From an uncultured Candidatus Competibacteraceae bacterium (GTDB lineage: Bacteria > Pseudomonadota > Gammaproteobacteria > Competibacterales > Competibacteraceae): a stretch of DNA of 60,117 bases. Below are positions 16,236 to 23,007 of this stretch, piece by piece (within the stretch, counting starts at the first letter, position 1; each line of letters starts with the position of its first letter). A program made the position numbers and the translations under genes. The notes beneath the pieces were generated by a model. The model made no database searches. It saw only the letters and a list, made by a program, of their open reading frames with translations, and was not told where the DNA came from. Where the stretch lies: NCBI GenBank assembly GCA_937960715.1, contig CALGOO010000171.1, positions 1-60,117 of the forward strand, given 5' to 3'.

Positions 16236-18452
16236 TCATCCGTACATGGCCTGAACGGCGCGGTGATTCGGGCGCACCGGTGTGGGCGTCTCGTCGCCGC
16301 GTTCCTTGATCGCCACCTCGGCGGTCAGGCACCGATAGAACTCGCGGGCGCTGGGAGTTTCATCCCATAGCTCGTACTGGCGGACCACGGCGGCCACGTC
16401 GCCCGGCGCGAGGCGGTCGAGCCGCAGCACGGCCTCCTTGCAAACCGCCACCTCGGCCAAATCGCCGCCCAGCCGGGCGAACTCCTGCGCGAACAGCCCC
16501 CAGCGCTGGCCGGGCTTGAGCCAGTCGAAGCGGATCTTCCACGGGAAGCGGCGCAGGCTGGCGGCGTCCAGGCTCTCCATCAAGTTGGTGGTAGCGATGA
16601 AGATTCCGTCGAACGCCTCCATCTGGGTCAGCAGTTCGTTGACCTGGGTCACTTCCCAGGAGCGATGCGCGCCGCGTCGGTCGCGCAGGAAGGAATCGGC
16701 CTCGTCCAGCACCAGCACCGCATCGCGCTGGCGGGCGTCGTCGAACATCGCGGCGATGCTTTTTTCCGTCTGGCCGACATACATGTCCAGCAGGTCGGAG
16801 GCGCGCTTGACCAGCAACGGCTTCTCCAGCGTGTCGGCGATATGGCGGGCCAGTTCCGATTTGCCGGTGCCGGCGGGGCCGTGGAAGCAGAAGGTGCCGT
16901 GCGGGCGGCGCTGCAACGCTGCAATCAGCCTGGGAATATCCTGATCGACGTTGAGGAAACGCAGGTCGTAGCCGGTCGGGACGTGGTTGCGCGCCGGCGC
17001 CCGCTTCTGCCGGAGCAGGGTCGCCGAGCGGTCGAGCGCCTGCCGCACCAGCGACCGATTCGCTTCCAGATCGCCGTTGCCGGCGTGGCGGGCCAGCTTG
17101 GCGGCCCGCTCCAGTTGCGCCGGGGTCAGATGTTCGTGGGCGGCGATCCGCGCCAGCCAGTCGTCCTCCCCGGCCCAGTCGCCCAGATGGTGGCGGGCGA
17201 TCTCGATCCGCACCGCCTGCGGCGGCACGGTGAAGCGAATGGCGTAGTCGAACCGGCGCAGATAGGCCCGGTTCATCGAATCGGCGTCGTTGGTCAGCCA
17301 CAGCGCCGGCACCGGGTTGTTTTCCAGGGTGCGGTTGATCCACGCCTTGCCGGCGGTGGCGTTGTCGCCCTCCCCGCCGAACAGCCGGGCGAAGGGATTG
17401 CGCTCGAACACGTCCTCGACCTCGTCGAACAGCAGCAGGGCGTTGTCGCGCCGGGCCAGCAGACGCTGGCCCAGATTGAAGGCGCGCAACCGCCGCTCGC
17501 CCCGGATCGGATCGCCGTCCTCGTTGGCGTAATCCACCTCGTACAGGTCCGCGCCCACCGCCGCGGCCAGCACGGCGGCGAATTCGGTCTTGCCCACGCC
17601 CGGCGGGCCGTACAGCAGCAGGTTGGTGCCGGGAATCCGGCGGTCGAGCGCCGCCCGCAACAGCCCGACCGCCGCCGCCGTGTCCTGGCTCAGATGGGGA
17701 AAATGGGCCAGGGTCAGGGTGCGCCGGGGCGAGCGCTTGAGGAAGCGGGCCATCAGCGTCTCGGCGTCGGCGTGCGGCGTGAACAGGATGTTCGGCAAAT
17801 CTTTCCACACGTCGAGCTTGTCCTCCAGATCGACGCTGTGCGCGGCGATTTCGACCAGCCCCGTGGTGATGAGCGTGCTGGTGGGACTCAGGGCCGCGCG
17901 GATGTCGTCCTGGGGGAGGCCGGTCAACCGCGCCAACAGCTTGTGCAGAAACGGCGTGCTCGTGCTCTGTGATTGTTGGGCGATGGCATTCTGGAAGGTG
18001 CGATCCCCTCGCAGAAACACAGCGAAACAGAGCACGGCCAGTTCGACTTCGCTCAGCCCGAGCAGCCCGGCGAGCAGATTCATGTTACGCACCAGCGGCA
18101 AATCCGGGTTCAGGGTGATTTGCGCCAGTTCCGCGCGCCGCTGCCGGAGCCGCTGGAGCAAGCGCTCCGCTGACTGAGATCGCCCGCGCGGGTCCTCGTC
18201 CTCTTCTTCTCTCTCGTCCGGCTCGGCGTCATCGCCTTCGGCCAGGCCGGTCAGGGCCATGAATTCGTCGTTGTCCCAGCAGCGATGGTGATGAAAGGGG
18301 TGGCGGCGGCGTCCGGTGCGCACCCAGCCCAGCAACAGGGCCAGATCAATCAGCCAGCGGCCCAGCACGGCGCGATAGGCGACGGTGTCGTCGTCGTCCA
18401 GCGTGGTGAGGGTGGCGACGGGGTTGGCGTGCAAAAAACGGGGTAGAGTCAT
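16236..18452 (-). CDS. Double AAA+ ATPase of unknown client
   Basis: This is a 738-residue cytoplasmic protein. The N-terminal part (1 to about 270) is helical, with an acidic patch EREEEDEDP near 80-88. AAA module 1 has Walker A GPPGVGKT (282-289) and Walker B LLLFDEVED (about 339-347). AAA module 2 has Walker A GPAGTGKS (525-532), the pore-like segment MYVGQTEKS and Walker B VLVLDEADS. Both modules keep catalytic acidic residues. The pattern fits CDC48/bacterial AAA unfoldases that remodel protein complexes, but the client is not evident. It is transcribed alone, converging with tyrA. Confidence 0.85.
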   Translation of the reverse strand: MTLPRFLHANPVATLTTLDDDDTVAYRAVLGRWLIDLALLLGWVRTGRRRHPFHHHRCWDNDEFMALTGLAEGDDAEPDEREEEDEDPRGRSQSAERLLQRLRQRRAELAQITLNPDLPLVRNMNLLAGLLGLSEVELAVLCFAVFLRGDRTFQNAIAQQSQSTSTPFLHKLLARLTGLPQDDIRAALSPTSTLITTGLVEIAAHSVDLEDKLDVWKDLPNILFTPHADAETLMARFLKRSPRRTLTLAHFPHLSQDTAAAVGLLRAALDRRIPGTNLLLYGPPGVGKTEFAAVLAAAVGADLYEVDYANEDGDPIRGERRLRAFNLGQRLLARRDNALLLFDEVEDVFERNPFARLFGGEGDNATAGKAWINRTLENNPVPALWLTNDADSMNRAYLRRFDYAIRFTVPPQAVRIEIARHHLGDWAGEDDWLARIAAHEHLTPAQLERAAKLARHAGNGDLEANRSLVRQALDRSATLLRQKRAPARNHVPTGYDLRFLNVDQDIPRLIAALQRRPHGTFCFHGPAGTGKSELARHIADTLEKPLLVKRASDLLDMYVGQTEKSIAAMFDDARQRDAVLVLDEADSFLRDRRGAHRSWEVTQVNELLTQMEAFDGIFIATTNLMESLDAASLRRFPWKIRFDWLKPGQRWGLFAQEFARLGGDLAEVAVCKEAVLRLDRLAPGDVAAVVRQYELWDETPSAREFYRCLTAEVAIKERGDETPTPVRPNHRAVQAMYG

Positions 18453-18505
18453 GAGGCGCTCCGATCAGGTTGGTGAACGGAGCGGAGCATACGGCGGATA
18501 TCCGA

Positions 18506-18529
18506 CAGGATGCGTCGGCTGGGTTGCGG
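18506..18529. repeat. Copy A of a short direct repeat around vapBC
   Basis: CAGGATGCGTCGGCTG at 18506-18521 is identical to 19450-19465. The next 8 bases match at 6 positions (GGTTGCGG against AGTTCCGG). The copy is itself part of a small palindrome, CCGAC-N7-GTCGG (18502-18518). It looks like a degenerate REP-type repeat. The two copies bracket vapBC. Confidence 0.7.
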
Positions 18530-18601
18530 CGGCACGGTTGAGGAAGGAACAGAGAATCAGACGCCGGACAGCACGCCCGTTACGGGTCGGTCATGAGGCG
18601 G

Positions 18602-19012
18602 TCATGGTGAATTCAGCCAGTTTTCCACGGTCAGGCCAGGAACCCGGCCAAACTCGCGGACGTTGTGGGTCACCATGATCGCCCCCAGCGCCAAGGCGTG
18701 GGCCGCAATCAGCGTATCCAGAGGTCCAATCGGCGTGCCCCGGGCTTGTAACTGGGCGCGGAGCGAGCCGTAGGCGGCAGCGGCGGGCGCGTCGAAGGGG
18801 GCGATTTCAAAGGTCGCGAGGAACAGCTCCAGCTTGGCGAGGTTGATCGCGCGGCGTTGGCTGGCGGCGATGCCGAAGCGCAATTCAGCCAGCGTGATGG
18901 CAGACAGCGCGATTTCGCCCTGTTGCCGACCGTCCAGGCGTCGCAGAATCGCCTCGAAGCCCGGACGCTGGTTGAGCAGGTAGATGCAGATATTGGTGTC
19001 GAGCAGCACCAT
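18602..19012 (-). CDS. vapC: VapC-type PIN-domain toxin
   Basis: This is a 136-residue PIN-domain ribonuclease. The acidic metal-binding set is intact: Asp5 in LLDTNI, Glu43 in LAELRFG, Asp99 in GPLDTLIAAHAL, and the THNVREF motif (115-121). VapC toxins cut tRNA or rRNA and stop translation. It starts 6 bp after the vapB stop, the usual antitoxin-first order. The last 20 codons are repeated in degraded form at 21173-21247. Confidence 0.95.
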   Translation of the reverse strand: MVLLDTNICIYLLNQRPGFEAILRRLDGRQQGEIALSAITLAELRFGIAASQRRAINLAKLELFLATFEIAPFDAPAAAAYGSLRAQLQARGTPIGPLDTLIAAHALALGAIMVTHNVREFGRVPGLTVENWLNSP

Positions 19013-19018
19013 GCCGGT

Positions 19019-19246
19019 TCAACCAAAATCCCGTGGCTGATCGATTTCCGGTTGCTGGCGTTCCAGATCCAGCGGACCGATTTCGTCGAGCAGCGCCTTC
19101 AGATCCTGATAAGCATAGATTTTTGGCAGCAGGATGACGGCGTTACCGACCTTTTTGATCACGACCTCGTCGCCTTCAAACCGGAATTCCTTGGGGAGGC
19201 GCACGGCTTGACTGTTGCCGTTGGTAAACAGGCGGGCGGTTTGCAT
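19019..19246 (-). CDS. vapB: VapB antitoxin (AbrB/SpoVT-type)
   Basis: This 75-residue protein has the N-terminal swapped-hairpin DNA-binding sequence of VapB antitoxins (TARLFTNGNSQAVRLPKEFR) and a C-terminal tail (about 45-75) that should wrap the PIN toxin. It would neutralise VapC and autorepress the operon. A GTATATAC palindrome lies about 32 bp upstream of the start. The next upstream ATG in frame is not supported by family length. Confidence 0.95.
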   Translation of the reverse strand: MQTARLFTNGNSQAVRLPKEFRFEGDEVVIKKVGNAVILLPKIYAYQDLKALLDEIGPLDLERQQPEIDQPRDFG

Positions 19247-19594
19247 GGCAAGTTCTCGGAATGAATGTACATCCCAAGTATATACCTTTCGGTTCGTAGC
19301 TGTCCTGCGGCACGGCGCGGCGCCCGTCGAACCTTATATTCATCACTGCAGCGCAACCTGCCGCAGCAACCGCTTGCTTAGTGTGGATTTTCCTGTGATA
19401 GGGACCTGATGAGTCAATAGGCGCCACACAAAACCGCATGAAACACAATCAGGATGCGTCGGCTGAGTTCCGGGGACACACGCGACGATGGTATCCGACG
19501 CAACTGGTCGCAAAGCCAGCGTATTCTTGTATCCGATAGCGGGCGACCGCCAAACACCGCCCGCGCCCAACTTCCCCACCCGAAGGACATCGCC
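19247..19594. other. Non-coding stretch upstream of vapBC with short repeats
   Basis: This stretch of about 350 bp separates the divergent vapB and the 138-codon gene. It holds the GTATATAC palindrome (19278-19285), a likely vapBC operator or -10 region, and copy B of the 16-bp direct repeat (19450-19465) within CAGGATGCGTCGGCTGAGTT. No credible gene is seen; one in-frame upstream extension of the following gene has no coding character. Confidence 0.5.
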
Positions 19595-20011
19595 ATGCCC
19601 CGTAAATCGACGCTGGACCCCCAAGTCAAGGCCCTGCTGGACAACCTCAATCTCGACGACGGCGGCGAGGAACTGCTCGCCGAACCCACCGAGGATACCA
19701 CTCAGCACCTGCACACCCTGTACGAACGCCTGACCAATGGTCGGGAGCGGACATTGCGCCCCGGGCAGATGGTCACATGGAAGCCGGGACTGAAGAATCG
19801 TCGCTTCCCAGCGTATGGTCAGCCGGCCATTGTGGTCGAACGGCTCACGATTCCGATTCTTGATCACGAAGCTGAGGCCGGGTCTCCGTATTATCGCGAG
19901 CCACTGGATGTGCTGTTGGGCATCTTGCGCCGGGACGGTGATTTTCTCGTCTACCATTTTGACAGTCGCCGCTTCCAACCGTACCAGGCAGACGAAACCG
20001 GAAGTCGTTAG
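19595..20011 (+). CDS. Conserved-looking small protein of unknown function
   Basis: This is a 138-residue protein I do not recognise. The N-terminal third is helical (LDPQVKALLDNLNLDDGGEE, and TTQHLHTLYERL further on). The rest looks like a small beta domain, with RPGQMVTWKPGLKNRRFPAY, IVVERL, and DGDFLVYHFDSRRFQPY at the end. There is no signal peptide or membrane helix. GAAGGAC precedes the ATG. It lies 69 bp before a WYL-domain gene on the same strand. The pair sits between vapBC and a decayed vapC fragment, suggesting that they moved together. Confidence 0.75.
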   Translation: MPRKSTLDPQVKALLDNLNLDDGGEELLAEPTEDTTQHLHTLYERLTNGRERTLRPGQMVTWKPGLKNRRFPAYGQPAIVVERLTIPILDHEAEAGSPYYREPLDVLLGILRRDGDFLVYHFDSRRFQPYQADETGSR

Positions 20012-20080
20012 CGGTCGTTGTCAGCGCCCGGACGTTCGGCGCAAACGCCCGCTCTCCCCCGCCCCATCAGGGAACCGCTG

Positions 20081-21181
20081 ATGAAAGAAGACGCCATCAC
20101 CACGTTCAACCGCCGCCTGCGCATTCTGGCGATGTTCAAGGGCAGCGAGCCGCTCACGACGCAAATGATTTTCAAACGGTTGCAGGGGACCGCCGAGGAA
20201 ATGGACGAGCGCTCGGTGCAACGGGTCCTGGCGCTGCTGGGCGAGGCCGGTTTTCTGGAAACGGTCAATCTCGATGCCAAGCCGTTGCAGTGGCGTTGGC
20301 CCAAGGGGCGAAAGTTCATGGCTCTGCCCCGGCTGTCGGATCAGGAGGTGCTGGCGTTTCGGCTGCTGGAGCTGTTTCTGAAACCGCTGTTACCCCGCGA
20401 GTCCTACCGGGCGCTACGGCCCTACTTCGAGACCGCTCGCGGTGAACTCAACGACATGCCGTTCTGGGCGCCGGTCAAGAACTGGGAGGCGAAGGTGCGA
20501 GTGGTGCCGCCGGCGCAACCGCTGTTGCCGCCGGAGCCGCCGCCCGGACTGACTGGGGAGACCGCCCGCCAGGACTGGGAACGCCAGCAGGAACAGACGC
20601 GAGCGGCGCTCCTGGAAGCCCTGTTCGAGAACCGGCAGTGCGCGGTCGAGTACCAGCAGCTCTGGCGGGACGAACCGGCGCGCTGGACGCTGCATCCTCT
20701 CGCGTACCTGCAACGCGGACCGGCGTTCTATCTGCTCTGCACCATCGCCGAGTACGCCGACGTGCGGCAACTGGCCGTGCACCGGATGCTGTCGGCCATG
20801 GTGCTGGACCGGAAAGCGAGCAAACCGGCGGGCTTCGACGTGGATCGGGAAGTGGAGCGCAGTCAAGGCATGGGCGGTAGCGGCGAACCGCTGCGACTGG
20901 TGGCCCGGTTCTGGAAACGCGCCGGACTACATTTGCTGGAAACCCGCCTGGCCACCGATCAGGTGGCGGAGGACGAGGGCGACGACCATTTCCGGCTCAC
21001 CGCCACCGTCAACGACACCGCGCAACTGCGCTGGTGGCTATTGTCGTTCGGCTCCAAGGTGGAGGTGCTGGAACCCACTGAGCTGCGGGAGGAAATGGCG
21101 ACTCAGGCGTATTGGATGAATCGGATGTATGCGAGGTCGAGTTCGCCACCAGAGAGCGCAATCATTATGGAGCGGTCATGA
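20081..21181 (+). CDS. WYL-domain transcriptional regulator
   Basis: This is a 366-residue regulator with an N-terminal winged-helix domain (about 5-80, including RVLALLGEAGFLE) and a WYL domain (about 180-255, including the LHPLAYLQRGPAFYLLCTI segment). A C-terminal WCX-like extension follows. WYL proteins sense nucleotides or single-stranded DNA and often control defence or DNA-repair genes. The last residues (SPPESAIIMERS) run into the decayed vapC copy, so the native C-terminus may have been altered by that junction. The ATG at 20081 was chosen for the family start; the frame is open from 20018. Confidence 0.85.
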   Translation: MKEDAITTFNRRLRILAMFKGSEPLTTQMIFKRLQGTAEEMDERSVQRVLALLGEAGFLETVNLDAKPLQWRWPKGRKFMALPRLSDQEVLAFRLLELFLKPLLPRESYRALRPYFETARGELNDMPFWAPVKNWEAKVRVVPPAQPLLPPEPPPGLTGETARQDWERQQEQTRAALLEALFENRQCAVEYQQLWRDEPARWTLHPLAYLQRGPAFYLLCTIAEYADVRQLAVHRMLSAMVLDRKASKPAGFDVDREVERSQGMGGSGEPLRLVARFWKRAGLHLLETRLATDQVAEDEGDDHFRLTATVNDTAQLRWWLLSFGSKVEVLEPTELREEMATQAYWMNRMYARSSSPPESAIIMERS

Positions 21182-21247
21182 GGCGGTCGTGGCGAATTCA
21201 GCCGGTTTTCCACCGCCAGGCCCGGAACTCGGCCAAACTTGCCGACA
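21173..21247 (-). pseudogene. Remnant of a second vapC 3' end
   Basis: 21173-21247 aligns without gaps to 18588-18662, the end of vapC and its downstream bases (CGGTCATGAGGCGGTC identical, about four-fifths of positions overall). On the minus strand it reads FGRVPGLAVENRLNSP against FGRVPGLTVENWLNSP in VapC. No upstream part of vapC remains, so this is a decayed duplicate. Confidence 0.88.
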
Positions 21248-21273
21248 TGAGTGGATCGCCACGACCGCTTCAC

Positions 21274-21804
21274 TCACCCCTTGATCGGTTCCATCACCGC
21301 GTCCAGGTTCAGGTCGTCGCAAAAATCCAGAAATTCCTCGCGCAACAAGGCGATGTGGGTATTGGCGGGGACACCGATGGCCAGGTTGACCGAGAACATC
21401 GGCGTGCCGGTATGCGGCGCGCTGTAGCTCTTGGTGACCATGTCCTCGATGTTGATCGAGCGGCTGGCGAAGAAGCCGGCCAGATGATGGACGATGCCCG
21501 GTTGATTGACCGCCACCACCTCCACCGCGTAGGGCAGCGCGTCGCCCACCGGCGGGCGGTTCTCGGTGCGCTTGGCGACGATGGTCAGGCCCAGAGTCTG
21601 CTCCAGCCGCTTGAACTGCATTTCCAGCTTGGTCAGGGTATTCCAGTTGCCTTGCACCAGCAGCAGGATGGCGAATTCGCCGCCCAGCACGGTCATGCGA
21701 CTGTCCACGATCCCGCAATCGCAGTCCAGGATCACGCGGGACAGTTCGTTGACCAGACCGGGGCGATCTTCACCCAGGGCGGAGACGACCAGATAATTTT
21801 TCAC
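21274..21804 (-). CDS. gcvR: Glycine cleavage system regulator-like double ACT protein
   Basis: This is a 176-residue protein with two ACT domains (about 1-80 and 90-170). The N-terminus has the GcvR signature LVVSALGEDRPGLVNELSR, and the second ACT begins with VNQPGIVHHLAGFFASR. In enterics GcvR binds GcvA and represses the glycine cleavage operon. No gcv genes are present here, so the target is unknown. The start is a GTG at 21804 with AGGAAAC upstream. Confidence 0.88.
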   Translation of the reverse strand: MKNYLVVSALGEDRPGLVNELSRVILDCDCGIVDSRMTVLGGEFAILLLVQGNWNTLTKLEMQFKRLEQTLGLTIVAKRTENRPPVGDALPYAVEVVAVNQPGIVHHLAGFFASRSINIEDMVTKSYSAPHTGTPMFSVNLAIGVPANTHIALLREEFLDFCDDLNLDAVMEPIKG

Positions 21805-22080
21805 GGATGGAGTTTCCTAAACGGGCCAGGGAACGGGAATCGCACCGCGCCAGTGTACCGCCATCCAACCGGGGTGAAAACCGCCCCGCTCACCGCCCAT
21901 CCGTTTGAGCTAACGCCGCGCGGGGGTGTGGGGGGGCGGGCAAGAACAGGGGTACTCAAAATCCCGCTCAAGGAAAGCCATGCGCGATTGTGGAATATTC
22001 TGTAGTAAGGGCATCGGGTTATCCGGGGTGGCGTTTGCTAGAATCCCTTCATGGCCACCGGGCCGGAGAACGCCGCCGCC

Positions 22081-23007
22081 ATGAAGACCGACAAGCAGAT
22101 TCACGCCCTGCTGGCGTCCAGCCCGGAGGCATTCCGCTTCCTGACCGACGGGATCGAGTTGAACGGTCCCTATCAAGGCCGCTCGGTGGTCTTCAAGGAC
22201 CTGGAACGGCGGGCCGACCACGTGTTCGAAGCCGATGACGGCAAGGGACCCACCTACCTCATCGAGGTCCAGGCCCAGCACACCGGCGATGTCTACGACC
22301 GGCTGGTGCTGGAACTCCTGCTGTACCGCCGCGCCCACCCGGAACGCACCGTCCAAGGTCAGGTCATTTTCCTCACTGCGAGCTGCGACGAACCGGACTG
22401 GCCATGGGCCGAATGGGTCGGGCGAGGGCCGCTGCGCAAGCCGGTCTATCTGGACCAGGTGCTGGAAAAGGCCCGGCAACACCACCCCGATCACCCCCTG
22501 CTGGCGGTCTTTTTACCGTGGTTCGCCCGCGATGCGGAACTGGCGCAACAGGCCCCGCTGGCTTGGCGACGGCTGGAAGCGCTCACCGAACCCGGCGCCG
22601 CGGTCCTGCTCGACGTGTTCATGTCCTGGATGATGGAGCGATTTAAAGGTCAAACCTACGAGGAGGTTCTCCGCATGTTACAAGTACTCACTCCCCTGGA
22701 AGAAACCCGCGCTTATAAGGAACTGGTCGCTATCGGTATCGAGAAGGGTAAAAAGGAAGGCCGCGAGGAAGGTAAAAAGGAAGGTAAAAAGGAAGGTAAA
22801 AAGGAAGGTCAGGCTGAAGGTGAAAAATGGGGTCGCCAGAAAGAAGCGCGGGCGCTGCTGACCAAGCAACTTCGCCGGCGGTTTGGCCAGTTACCCCGCT
22901 GGGCCAGCGCCCGTCTGCGCCAGGCAGACACACAGCAACTGGAAACCTGGGCCGAGAACATCTTCGATGCCAAGGAGTTGACGGATTTGCTCGGCCCAAA
23001 GCCTTGA
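22081..23007 (+). CDS. DUF2887/Rpn-type PD-(D/E)XK nuclease-like protein
   Basis: This is a 308-residue protein of the Rpn/DUF2887 group, found in many copies in cyanobacteria and gammaproteobacteria and related to recombination-promoting nucleases. The nuclease core is Asp46 (RRADHVFE) and Glu62-x-Gln64 (YLIEVQAQ). The C-terminal part contains a KKEG-rich repeat (about 223-245), then a DUF4351-like helical end (RQADTQQLETWAENIFDAKE). Its stop overlaps the proposed TTG start of hsdR. A second, broken copy of its 3' end lies at 32179. The ATG at 22081 follows GGAGAA. Confidence 0.85.
   Translation: MKTDKQIHALLASSPEAFRFLTDGIELNGPYQGRSVVFKDLERRADHVFEADDGKGPTYLIEVQAQHTGDVYDRLVLELLLYRRAHPERTVQGQVIFLTASCDEPDWPWAEWVGRGPLRKPVYLDQVLEKARQHHPDHPLLAVFLPWFARDAELAQQAPLAWRRLEALTEPGAAVLLDVFMSWMMERFKGQTYEEVLRMLQVLTPLEETRAYKELVAIGIEKGKKEGREEGKKEGKKEGKKEGQAEGEKWGRQKEARALLTKQLRRRFGQLPRWASARLRQADTQQLETWAENIFDAKELTDLLGPKP
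22747..22818 (+). repeat. 12-bp tandem repeat inside the DUF2887 gene
   Basis: GGTAAAAAGGAA occurs at 22747, 22771, 22783 and 22795, with variant units at 22759 and 22807. It encodes GKKE repeats in frame. The unit length of four codons lets copy number change without frameshift. Such lysine/glutamate repeats are typical of this family. Confidence 0.95.

Noticed and set aside
22741..22818. Tandem repeats considered as a possible CRISPR-like array
   Set aside because: The unit is 12 bp with no spacers and encodes in-frame GKKE repeats.
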